From the NCBI GenBank assembly GCA_036927565.1, contig JAYESD010000001.1:69397751-69461750 (forward strand): 64,000 nucleotides of DNA, written 5' to 3'. Source of the DNA: Tuctoria greenei. Lineage: Eukaryota; Streptophyta; Magnoliopsida; Poales; Poaceae. Shown here in pieces: positions 31,639 to 42,589 of the stretch (the first letter of the stretch is position 1; every line of letters starts with the position of its first letter). Position numbers and translations under genes: made by a program. Under the pieces are notes generated by a model. The model was not told where the DNA came from. It searched no databases and saw only the letters and a program-made list of their open reading frames with translations.

Positions 31639-33221
31639 ACTTATGCCAACCAACCCGTCAGTACTACATGATCATTCTAATCCTCACCTTGCCCAAGTCC
31701 TATCTTCAAATAGCTATTTAGTCTAAAGGCGCTAGTTTTGTTTTTTTTTCAATTTCTATTTTTATTCAAGTGCCCCATTTTGATTTCAATAAAATATAAC
31801 TTACTGGTTCAGCTAACAACGATAAAGTTCCCTTTGTTTTATCATTGCATTCCTGTTCAATAAAGAATTCAAGAAACAAGTATGGGGGAGGAGTACCTTC
31901 GTAATATCATGATCTATCGATTACATGTTTCACCCGGGAACACATCACAAACAAACACACGAGACAACACGATGAATAAGTGGACCAAAGGAGGCAACCA
32001 AGGCTAGGCGGAGCCCTTGATTCGGCTGACCTATTGGCGGGCCCTCTCGGCCTCGTTTCGCTAGTTGTTTCGGTTTGGATCTCCTATTCCCTGTTTTGTA
32101 AGATTCACTGCAATTTGAGTTCAAATTTTTGATCCATTCACGTGAAACTTCTCTAAAATCAACTCAATTAAAAATGAAAAATTGCATTTTTCTTAATTTG
32201 AGATTAGTATACCTTGTATTTGAATTTCATTACTATGTGTTTGGACCCACATACATAATTTAGGAAAACATGTTGTCTATGTATTTGATTGATGTGATAT
32301 GGTGAATGAATAAAACTATGAATAAAACCATCTTTGCTTGAAATTTTGATTTTTCCACAATTTTGAAGTCTTAAGGTTTTGCCTTCCTCTCTCATTGGAA
32401 TTTAAATACTTACCAAGGCCATATGATGCAATTATTAAAAACCACCTGCATATGCCTCTTACATTTTCATTGAACTTTGTCAAACTCTTGACCCTATTGA
32501 GTGACTTGCATGAAATCTTTGATTAGGGTTTTCGTGTGCGCTCCACAATGTTTTCATAATTTCTATCCATCCACCATCAAAGGATATCAGTGCAAGTTGT
32601 TGCAAAATCCTCTCTCACTAAAAAGATGCATGAAAGGAGTAGAAGGCATGACTATAAGAGCTCTTAAGAATATAATTAAAAAAGGGGGGAGAGCCAATAA
32701 GTCACGATGCTTCATCCTTGCGCAAAAGGAGAGTGACAAAAAGGGGAGTTATCATTTTTATCCATCACCCACCATCCACCATAAAGTGCATGGTATTCTC
32801 TCATGGACCTTGTTTTTGACTTAGTAATATATGGATTGCAAGTGTGTCACTCTTTATCCCTACCATGCTCAACAAAAAGCCATATTTAGATATAGGGACA
32901 AAAAATGGCAAATACATGCCAAGGTGAAGATTCCAAACACCTAGAGTGATTGAGAGACTCCAATTGAGAGGAAAAAGGCAATATCCTTTTGACATTCAAA
33001 ATATAGCTATTTTCAAAATTGTCTCAGCAGGAGGTAATCCAAGTGAAATGCATTCAACCGTTCCAAGTCTCAAACATCCAAGATGATGTCGTAGTCACAC
33101 CAACCAGGGCTCATAAACAACGGTATGAGTTAGAATACTTTGTATACTTATTTTATACTCATAGATAAATTTTATCTTAGTACTTAGTTTTTCTTGCCTT
33201 CACTCGAGGACAATCAAAGGA
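31639..33221 (+). other. Element A 3' non-coding region
   Basis: About 1.6 kb of AT-rich sequence with no 3' ORF. The second half (32390-33220) is similar to NA1 34850-35550, including 'accatccaag' and 'ggttgcaa' blocks. The frame at 32501-32824 has no recognisable domain. Confidence 0.6.
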
Positions 33222-33237
33222 CTAAGTGTGGGGAGTT
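33222..33237 (+). promoter_or_regulatory. Polypurine tract of element A
   Basis: actaagtgtggggagt directly before the 3' LTR primes plus-strand DNA synthesis. The same context (aagcttggaggagt) precedes the NA1 3' LTR. Confidence 0.6.
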
Positions 33238-34445
33238 TTTTCACGGTCCTTAAATGCTAAATTTGACCGTAATTCACCGCATAAATATTATAAGAATGGA
33301 GAAAAAACATAGTGGTAGGGGTAAATAATAACAATTTACACAAGTGTTAGTGTTTATTTGCATGCGGGTTTAAGCCCCAAAACACCATAAAATGCAGGGA
33401 TCAATTCTAAAAGTTACCTTTTGAACCAACAAGGCGATGACATGTGGCAACACATGGATTCATGGACCTAACCCCAGGCGTATCCAAGGGAATCCCATGT
33501 TAACTCACGCGGGGGTGAGGTCAGGGTCCACAATTCAATGACCATAAAGAAGCATAGACCGAGGGGCATCGGGACCATGTAGGCTGAGCCCCTGGTTCGG
33601 CCGACCCTTTCTTGGTGTCATACTTGGTCAGTCGATGCATGGCGCTCTCCTGTGGCTCCCTGATGGTGGTAACACTGGTTCGCATCTAATTATGGTGCCA
33701 AACCAACTGAACTCGTGTATAAATAGCCCCCTCACTCCCTCACTTCACACACCACAAGTTTGAGTTTAGAATACCACTCTAAAGGGTAAGTGCTGCCCAA
33801 GTGGCCAGCCAAGTAGGGGAGTGAGGAGGAGCTAGGAGGAGGAGGCTTGGGCTTGTCAAGTCCCTCTTCCACACTTGTACCTCTATGGAAGTTCCGCCGA
33901 TATTTAGTAAGATTTTTGTGAATTCATTACAATTTTAGTTTCTATTTCATAACAGTTTGCTTTCATAGCTGTGCTTTTATTCATTTGAGGTTCTAGTCGT
34001 AGCTTTGCATTCGAAACAAATATAGTTGTGAATTAGAACTTAATCATGGTGCTTAGGTTAGAATTCATCAGATGTACCCCGTAGACTCACGGGTTGAAGA
34101 GGTAAGTAGCACGTGGTGACAGCCGTATTTGTCCTTAGTAATATTCCACGTTCGGCTATGCCATAGGATCTTAGCGGGAATCACCTTGGTTTTTCTAAGG
34201 GTATACCCATGGCAAAAGCAATCATCTACTATAGTATACTGTGGCTTATAATCAAATCATTTAATTCCCCTTAAATTTGTGTGGCTTAAAACCAAACAAA
34301 CTGTGTGTCCTTGGGAGAACAAGTTAGAATATCTCGCACATGTTCCTTGGATTTGATACCCTCGGGGATATTCTTTAAGCGGAGGTTATGCAACAATATT
34401 TCTGTGCACTTGCATATTATTCTGTTTTCGTAAGAAATACCAATT
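33238..34445 (+). repeat. 3' LTR of element A
   Basis: 1208 bp. It starts TTTTCACGGTCC (decayed TGTTGACGGTCC), has its TATA box TATAAATA at 33718-33725, and ends ACCAATT where the 5' copy has ACCAACA. Many substitutions against the 5' LTR show an old insertion. Confidence 0.82.
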
Positions 34446-34450
34446 AACCC

Positions 34451-35551
34451 CCACTTGCGTTAACTTGTATCACATTCAATTTTTTTATTTCTTTCTTTCC
34501 ACACATTTGCATCTAAAGACAATGTGGATAGGATAGTTTAAATTAAATAAAAAGATGTGTGGTAAGAGTATTTTTACTTTGCATGAGTTGAAATGATGAA
34601 TAGTTGCTATGTTTCATTTTTTCTTAGTCCCTAGTATACAACTTAGTATTGTTTCAAGTATTGCATTTATTGTCTTAGAATATTTTTTCCCAAGGCTTGA
34701 AATTTGTTGGTATAATAAGCTTTATCTAATTCTAGGTTGTTGTGAGATATCATATAGCAATAAGAGCTGCCAAATTTCTAGTTTAAAGTGAAACTTGTTT
34801 TTTCTAAATTATTTCTAAATTGAATGAAATAAAAGTTCCTCATTTGATTGGAAATTCCAACCAAAGCCACATGATGTCTAAAGTTGATAAACCCCATGCA
34901 CATACTATTTGCTTTCACATTTAGCCTAGTCAACTCGTATAGATCCATGTGAGAATATTCTCATACTTTTAAGATCAAGATTTCACGGGCACATGCTACA
35001 CTTCTACACTAGAAGTTAGCCAAATTCCATCATACCACACCACCATCAAAAGGTACTTCATACTCTTCAAACATAATACTCTCAACAAAATTATTGAAAA
35101 GAGGAGTATAAGACATGGACACAAGAAAAGAAAAAGAAAATGCATGCTAATGTACAAGAGCATGAGAAGGAAAAAGAATAAGTAGCCATATTTCTTCCTC
35201 ACTCCACTACATCCCATCACACATGCACAATCTTGATCAAAGTATGATTTGTTTTCCCATATGGCTTACTCTTTTGATTTAGCAATATTTGGGTTGCAAA
35301 TATACCTACTCATGATCCCTACCAAGCTCCACATAAAGCCTTATTTAGGTGTAGGACAGGAAAGGCATTGCCTTGCTGAGGAAAATTTCACTTACTACAT
35401 AGGAGTGATTGAGACCATCATTTGATGAACATGAAATTAAACACCATTTGAAACTCTTTGAAATTCATGTGGAACTTAGACACTAGGTGATGCATGCTCA
35501 ATTTGCTGTTCTATCTTTCAACCATCCAAGAAAAAGAGGAGTCATGAGCCC
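34451..35551 (+). other. NA1 3' non-coding region, first part
   Basis: AT-rich DNA between element A and solo LTR C2, similar in its second half to the 3' region of element A. It contains no recognisable gene. It continues at 40744 after C2. Confidence 0.6.
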
Positions 35552-35556
35552 CATAA

Positions 35557-38500
35557 TATGGGGACCGGAGTCCACACATCCGAGGATCTCATTGGGTGGT
35601 GCCGTGCAATGCGACACCTAACAGCACGCACGAAAAGGATATCAAAACATATAAAGTTTTCATTTCATAATAAGAAGAGTTTACAAAAGAGTGTACAACA
35701 GGGGTACACACAGCGGAAAATACATACTCATAATCTCACCTAAATAAGCAGGAGAGAAGACGTCCATGCCCTAGGACGCTTCTCACTAGCAACAAGAAGA
35801 ACATTCAGCAGCGGCGTGGTTCACATGAGATTTATCTCGACACCTCGAGATCTCAGTTATAACCTGAATAGCAGAAATAAAACTAAACCTGCAAAAATCG
35901 TTAAAGCGCAAACGTGAGCATAAGGCTCAGCAAGACTAACCCGTCTCACTAGACATATGCAGGGGTGAATACTAAACATATGTAAGGAATAGCATAAAAG
36001 ACTCGCCTACAAGTGGATCCTTATAATCATGTTTTAAGTAGCACATGCCATTCTTCAGGCACGGCACATCATAAACTCCACAATCAAACATGAAACGCTT
36101 TGCCGATGATATGACATGCCCAAAGCACATAATGCTATTACGAGATAAGTATATGAAAACTGTAAACTTTTAATTGTGCTATCTCTAAGCCATACAAGGT
36201 TGCAAAGCAATTATAATTAAATATATCATATTCTTTTGACTTCTTTAGTAATTACTACATCACGACAACGGCGGACAAGTGGTACTCTATTACCGCGAGG
36301 GACGGTGATTGCAATCAGGACACACCCGGATTGCACGACACGCACACCCGCATGGGAGACACATATGTGCTCTCCTCCTCACGTCATACGTGGCCACCTT
36401 TCACCCAGACCCCAATGTCGACAAACCTCTTCATCCAGAGCAAAAGGTCCCCTACACGGACACGTCGAAGTTGCCCGCTAGAAGATTTACACCTTATGCC
36501 TTCGCATCTCCATTCTAGGACAACCGAGGAGTCTCCACACTACAGTCTGGAGTTACATCAGTTTAATGGGATCATATACCATTATGGAACCGGTACAGTT
36601 CAAGCTTGCCCAACGGTGACGCATACGACACGATCCTCAAGCGACACAGGCAGGGCTATGCGCCCGAGACTCCATCTCGTCGACTCCTATACTCCCTGCC
36701 CGGTCTCGTATTCATTTCATAAGCCATTTTGTCATATTTCAACCTCATATGAACTATTATCCCTATCTCGCGAGTAGATTCCAACTACTCGACTTCTACC
36801 GGTATATCTATAACATTAGCATTGGCAGTTCTACACGTCAAGCTATAAACCTTTCCAACCCTCCCATAGGATTTTTGGATATGCAAGTGGAGTATCAAAC
36901 ACCTTATACATAATGCACAATATCAACTGAAGACATAAGTGAATAAAACTAGAAAAATTCTGAAAGGCTCTTAAATGCAAACCGGGGCTTGCCTTAGTTT
37001 GTGCTAAGTCAATGTCAGTCATTAAGTCTTGTGCTTTCTTCCAAAGAGTCTGCCACGGAACTTCAAGTGGAAACACCTTGGCCTTTTTCTCCAAGCGAAG
37101 TTTCTTGTCGATCACCTATCAGCACGTTCCTATTGACATGATATGCATATAAGTAATTAAGTAATTAAGTAATTTAATAATAGACTCCACGAGGTTGTGT
37201 AAACTTTAAGAATGAGGAGTTTGACTAGGAAGGACAGATATGCCTCTGTTGTGTGGGTAACTAGAGGATGAGTCAAGGTGGACATAGTAGTATCAGTATG
37301 AACTGAAAGGTACAACACAAAGCTACATTGCAACTTAGCACACCACACTTCAAGCTATGCCACGCGAGATTGACAATTCTGAATGGTGAAGAAGTGTTGG
37401 GCGGAGAAGTGTAAGGACGACCCAAAAAATCAAGGTGGGACATCGAAAGCTTGAGTATGAGTAGAGTGTACAAGACGAAGGTCACAATTTAGCAGTCAAC
37501 CAATGAACTTGACTTAACTCACAAAGGAGTAAACCTAGTTAAGTGAGCAGTGCTGTCGTAGGGTGCCGACTTAGGGTGAACCATGATGGAACCTAATGAC
37601 ACATGGGACTGAATTGAGAGCAACATGGCTTGGACTTAAGAAGTCATTACAAGCACTGTTAACCTAGCAAGAGTACCAAGACAATGTTCAAACCGCTTTT
37701 AGGTAAACCAGTTGCTACGACTAACATCGCAAGCATCGTTCAGGTGCTTACATGACGACACTAATGTAGTGTCTCCTGCAAGATTGTCTAGGTGAGCTCG
37801 GTAAGCTCTTGGGACTTAAACATGATGCGAGACCTTGTCGTGAAGGCATGCTTTGCCATCTCGAGAAGATCGTCTTAGCGACGTCCACATCAACCCGGAC
37901 TCGTCAATGGGGTGAACGGAATCCCCAGCACCACCTGTGAGTCTTAAGGCTAGTGATGTCGACTCGGTTGTTGATAAGCGACTCGACGAACCTGCCGTCG
38001 ATGAAGTGGTACACCAAGTTAACCAATCCTGTGATCATTTAGGGAACATCCTTGACACAACCAAGGAACTCTTATCAAAGGTTCCCCTTGGTCTAGTTCT
38101 CCTTGTTGATCGCAACGTTCTTGCATACCTCTACCCCAGGTCATCGGTGATCACCGACCCACCTGGTTTGACCTAGAAGGAATTTCATCGAGCATCTAGA
38201 TTACACCTAGGACTCGATCACTCTTACATCGACTAAAACCTAATTTGGCTTGACAACTATTGTCCGACGAGTCGTGCTTGTGTTCCAGCACCACACACAT
38301 CACAAGCATCCTTCATCTCGATGCCAGGGCACGATGATGGCTCGGAGCGTCACGATGACGTCATGTGGTCAACGACGTCGACGCGGCTCATGGTGGAGCA
38401 TCACGAGCACGCACGGACATGCCAACATGATACAAACGACAAAGGAGGTCAACTTGGGGATTTCTATAGGAATGATATCAATGCGGAAAATGGACGTATG

Positions 38501-40738
38501 GCTTGACGACACATGAGTACCATTAGCGGTCACCATGAAGGGACTTCGATGACGTCAAAGAAGACATTTCAGGGAAAGGCTCACCTTGTATGCATTTTGC
38601 CGAACATCTTTGGTGTGTACTTGATTCCGTTTCTTCATCACCATTCAAAGGGTATCTTGGCACATGTCCTTGTCGATTGCCACATCATTCTACCCCTGCA
38701 TCACAGACCAGCTCTAAACATCAAGAAAGTGGGTTCTTCCCTCGTAAACATTTCATGGAACACCTTAGCTGCAGTCACTGATCCAATCAATCTTGCAAAA
38801 TCAGAGCTAACTTGGACGAGTTGTCAATACCATTGTGTCAAAGGCGTGTTACTGCATATCCTCCATCCCTCACATCACTTGCCTCATTGGTTGTAAATAG
38901 GCGCAACTTGGAATGTCGTTATGACGGTATGAAGATGATAGCGTCGGGATAGCACAAGTCAAACCGACACGAGCACGCACACGGGCTTGTCTGTGGTGCA
39001 TAGATGGACTTGGAATGCGCTGCAGCGGTGCTACAAGTTGGAGACATGCAACGATGGCGCGAACAACCGTGGATGGCGTGGACAGCTGTCACTTTGGCGC
39101 TGGAGGTGCTATGGCGGGGAACACGGTGACAACGGCCGAGCATAAGCTATAGTTGGTGTCACAGATTGCAATGAGGTGCTGCAGCTCGGCGAACATCAAA
39201 GAACCGTTGGCAGCCAAGGCGTGGAAATGGTGAGCAAGGGGAGCACCAAGAGCGACATAGACGGAGCGGCGTGCAGCAGCGGCACGGCAACCATTGCGTG
39301 TGACCTGACGGCATGGCAAGAGGTGTGCAGACGCGAGGAGTAAAAGGACCCAGCATGCTAGAGCTGGAGGAGGGCCGGAGGATGCGGAGGCAGCGGCATG
39401 AACGGACGTCGCAGAGAGCCGCCACTTGAGGGAGCCAAGACAACGGCGGCATCGCGCACGTGTCCAGGCAGCGGGGCGCCAAGAGACGCAGGGCGTGTCG
39501 ACATCTGCACTTGGATGGTGGGCTTGGACAGTGGGGAGGGCGCATGTCGTAGGGAGCTGGGCTAACAGTAGGGAAGCGACACGGAGCAGAGGCCAACGCA
39601 CGACGAGCGGGCGCGGCAAGAACACGCGCGGCCAGGGCATGCGGCTGATCGGGAGGCGCGCATGGCGGCGGTTGAACAGGAGGACGGTGAGCCGGCGGGG
39701 ATGGGGCGGCGCTGTAGGCGGCCGGGGCAGCTGGTGTGGGGACTGGGGTGAGCGGCGGCTGGTGCTGGCGCGGCAGGGAGAAGCTGGTGAGGAGGCGCGC
39801 GGACGGCGGCCAGGCGAACAACCAGCTCAAGTAGGGTGCAGTGAGGAGAACGAGTTTGGCTTGCCCTGGGGTTCACGGTACCAAGATAAGGCCATAGTTT
39901 GCATCACGGTGGCACATGCAGTGCGTCTGCATGGAGGCAGGGGAGGAAAGAGAGAGGAGGTGCCGACCTGACCTGTGGGGACCACTTGTGGGACCCACCT
40001 CCCTCATTCCTCTTTCCAATTTCAATTAGGGCTAGCAAACATGCTTCAAAAATAGTCAACTTTGGCCCAATGACTAAATAAAATGTGAAGAATTTTATGG
40101 TGAAATCAGATTTCAGAACTGAGCAAGTTGAATTTTTACTCGAGTTTGAATTTGAATTCAAGTGGTGATACTTGACTCAGGGAAATAAATAGTAGATTAG
40201 GTTCAAAAATCCTGAAACTTTGAAGTTACCCTTTTTGAACCATAAGGGACCCCATGAAAAATTTGGAGTTGATTTGGACAAGGTTAGTACAAAGTTTAAA
40301 TTTGAAGTCGACTCTGATTAAACTCTCAGTACGTGTCCAATAAATGGAAAACGTGCTTCAAAATTTTTTGAAACTTTACCGAGAGTGAATTTGGAATATT
40401 AGAAGGTCATGGAAAAATTTACAGCCTTAGATTTGAATATTTTTGAATGTCCCATTTTAGGGTTGGAATAATTCCTTTTTCTTTCTCTCTATTTTTTTTC
40501 ATTTCTCCTTTAATTTTTCATTAAAAATGTGAATACTTGGAAATTAAAGATTTTACACCTTAAGTTCCAATATACATTAGCAAACATGTTCTATATGTAA
40601 AATTTTAACAAGTCCCTATTTTTAGTGAACATTGGTTAACTCATATGGTTCATGTGAGTTTGGATTTCCAAGTCCATTTTCAAAATTTTTAAGTTCACAT
40701 TTTTGCGTTTTTGTTCTTCTGAAAAGCGGGCTTTTACA
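35557..40738 (-). mobile_element. Very long solo LTR C2 (5182 bp), minus strand, duplication CATAA
   Basis: Read on the minus strand it starts TGTAAAAGCCCGC at 40738 and ends GGTCCCCATA at 35557. CATAA flanks it at 35552-35556 and 40739-40743. It matches C1 in its first ~700 bp and in its last ~1.5 kb (35557-36950). The GC-rich segment corresponds to 38940-39970. The block 37150-38900 has no clear counterpart in C1 and holds nothing I recognise. The overlapping Ala/Pro-rich frames at 39089-39971 on both strands are a base-composition effect. No element proteins are present. Confidence 0.8.
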
Positions 40739-40743
40739 CATAA

Positions 40744-40911
40744 TGATTAAGAAAAAGGTTGATATACAATAGAAAATTTATTAAGTGCAAGGTAGAATAT
40801 TTTGTTGTGCACTTGGTACTTTTAGAATGTAGAACATTGCAGCAACTCCTGATCAATAACCTAAGTCTTTATCTTTCTTCAGGACAAGCAAAGAGTAAGC
40901 TTGGAGGAGTT
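40744..40911 (+). promoter_or_regulatory. NA1 3' end with polypurine tract
   Basis: The end of the NA1 internal region. 'gtaagcttggaggagt' at 40896-40910 precedes the LTR start TGTTGACAG at 40912 and serves as the plus-strand primer site. Confidence 0.65.
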
Positions 40912-42478
40912 TGTTGACAGTCGTTATACACCCATTTCGACCGCCAGTATAACTCAAATATGTGAAGAAAAAAATATTTCTTACAAATAACATTATCATA
41001 TTTGACATAATTCCACTTGTGCTTGGAGAAATGCATGAAGGTATTTTACTGAAGGAATGAGGAGAATTGTGGGAACAAACCTAATAACTGACAACCCAAC
41101 CAATCACGCGTTTACATGTGGAATCACATATATTCATTGACCCATTCTCAGACGTATCCAAAGAAATCTAACGTCAATTCACGCCAGAAGGGAACCAATG
41201 CTCACATGTCAGTCACCCGGAGGAAGCACACCAATAAAGGGGCCATGAGTAGGTCGGCCGAACCTCTGGCTCAGCTGACTTAGTCTGAGAGCCATTCGCG
41301 GTCAAACAACATCTGGTGCTCTACTATGGTCGCCTGATGGCGGTGAGGACTGCTTAGCGCAGTAATTGTGGCGAGAACCAACTGAACTTCGTGTATAAAT
41401 AGGACCCCACACCCTCACTTCTCCACACACACCACTTGAGTAACACTCTCCTGTTTACACTAGTTTCTCTTAGTCCTTAGTGGAGGTTAGGATGTATGGA
41501 GGAGCTTCTAGTCCCAAGTACATTTTTGGGATGGTGTGGCTCATGTATCTTTTTCTCTTTTTGTGACATTATGCTATTTAAAATATTCATTAGTCTCTCT
41601 TTATTCATATGCTTGGACAAAGTGTTTCTTGTTTGATTGGGAGTCTATGTATGTTATAGGTTCAAATGTCATTATGATTCCATAGTTATGTTCTTATTAT
41701 GTTATTATAAATACGATATGCCTCCACTATAGTCTAATTAGGTAATAACGTAAATATGTTAGTACGAATAATATAGTGCTTGGTCCTAACATTGGTTCAA
41801 TGATGTTTAGTTTAGTCATTGCCTCAGAAAGGTATTTGTATTGCAGCTCCTAAGGTATTTACTTAACATGTAAGCATTGTGCTTAGATAGTTAAGTAGTG
41901 TTGGATGTCTCCAAGACCCACGAGTTGTAGAAGTAGGCGGCAGGTGGTGACATCCCCGTTCGTCCTTTGTACTCCTCAATGTTCGGCTACACCACAGGAT
42001 CATAGAGGAAATTGTTCTTGTTTTGCTAGAGGTACACCTGTTCTTGATGTGTTGCACCACTAAGCCCTAGTATTCATTACTAACAGGTTCATGTGTACAT
42101 TCTTAGGATATGCATATGAGTAATTGGAGCACAATAGGAGTAGCCCTTATTGTAGTTTAACCCTCACTAGGACAACTTTACCCTTTAGATAGATTGCTTA
42201 GGTATGTGTCACATTATCCCAATCCATCATTTATCCATCCAATTAGACCCCTCATTAGAACATCCTATTCTACCCATGATTTTGCCTCACTTCACCTGCC
42301 TTCCTTTGGGATAAAATAAATATGATATCCTAGGGAAGACTCTCGAGTGAAATGCTACAACAGTACTTTTTGTGCGCTTGCGTAACTCATCTTGCTTTGG
42401 CCTTAGGTTAGCCTGGTGCCAATTGCATATCTAGAATTCGTTGCTACAATGACCTATAGACCTTAAGAAATATCAATA
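40912..42478 (+). repeat. 3' LTR of NA1
   Basis: 1567 bp, TGTTGACAGTCG to AAATATCAATA. The TATA box TATAAATA is at 41394-41401. It is the same family as the split LTR of element B (45373-45895 plus 57990-59052), matching over its length. The five bases after it are GTCAC, a possible duplication whose partner is outside the window. Confidence 0.8.
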
Positions 42479-42494
42479 GTCACTCGATTTTGAA

Positions 42495-42557
42495 GGCTAA
42501 CCAGCCGACCCCGAGGGCTGCCCAGCCGACTCTAAGCGTTGGCCAGCCGACCTAAAG
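42495..42557 (+). repeat. Three ~21-bp tandem repeats with core CCAGCCGAC
   Basis: Three diverged units each contain CCAGCCGAC preceded by GGCT/GGC. They lie between the NA1 LTR and the CACTA transposase remains, and could be CACTA subterminal repeats. Confidence 0.65.
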
Positions 42558-42589
42558 GGCTAGCCTGACTGTGGCTCAAGAGGTGTCAT

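Larger units (their letters stand above)
25741..34445 (+). mobile_element. Element A: Athila-like Ty3/gypsy element with decayed pol, duplication GACCC/AACCC
   Basis: Two ~1.2-kb LTRs (25741-26951, 33238-34445) enclose a degenerate primer site, gag relic, protease-like region, RT, RNase H, integrase and polypurine tract in order. Flanks are GACCC (25736-25740) and AACCC (34446-34450). It sits in the 3' non-coding part of NA1. Its LTRs differ from those of NA1 and B but share organisation and start type, so it is a relative and could once have supplied pol functions. Every ORF except integrase is broken. Confidence 0.85.
4763..42478 (+). mobile_element. NA1: Athila-like Ty3/gypsy element lacking RT and integrase, host of nested insertions
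   Basis: NA1's own sequence is the sum of 4763-6683, 8449-9346, 19487-19577, 24334-25740, 34451-35556 and 40744-42478, about 7.2 kb in the window. Its order is gag, protease, non-coding DNA, a 3' ORF, polypurine tract and 3' LTR. The pieces join cleanly when each insertion and one copy of its duplication are removed, and the 3' ORF frame stays continuous across two of the junctions. The 5' LTR is not in the window. There is no RT, RNase H or integrase. Element B (45373-61457) has the same gag-protease structure. Assignment to Athila follows the gag and protease types and the primer-binding site of relative B. Confidence 0.7.

Noticed and set aside
32501..32824. 107-aa frame after element A integrase
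   Set aside because: No domain, low complexity, and it lies in the decayed 3' non-coding region.
39089..39971. Long Ala/Pro/Arg-rich frames on both strands as candidate genes
   Set aside because: They overlap in several frames, lie in the GC-rich part of LTR C2, and show no domain.
19578..40738. A single 21-kb DNA transposon with long terminal inverted repeats
   Set aside because: The two inverted arms each have their own 5-bp duplication (GCGAT and CATAA) and LTR-type ends, so they are separate solo LTRs.
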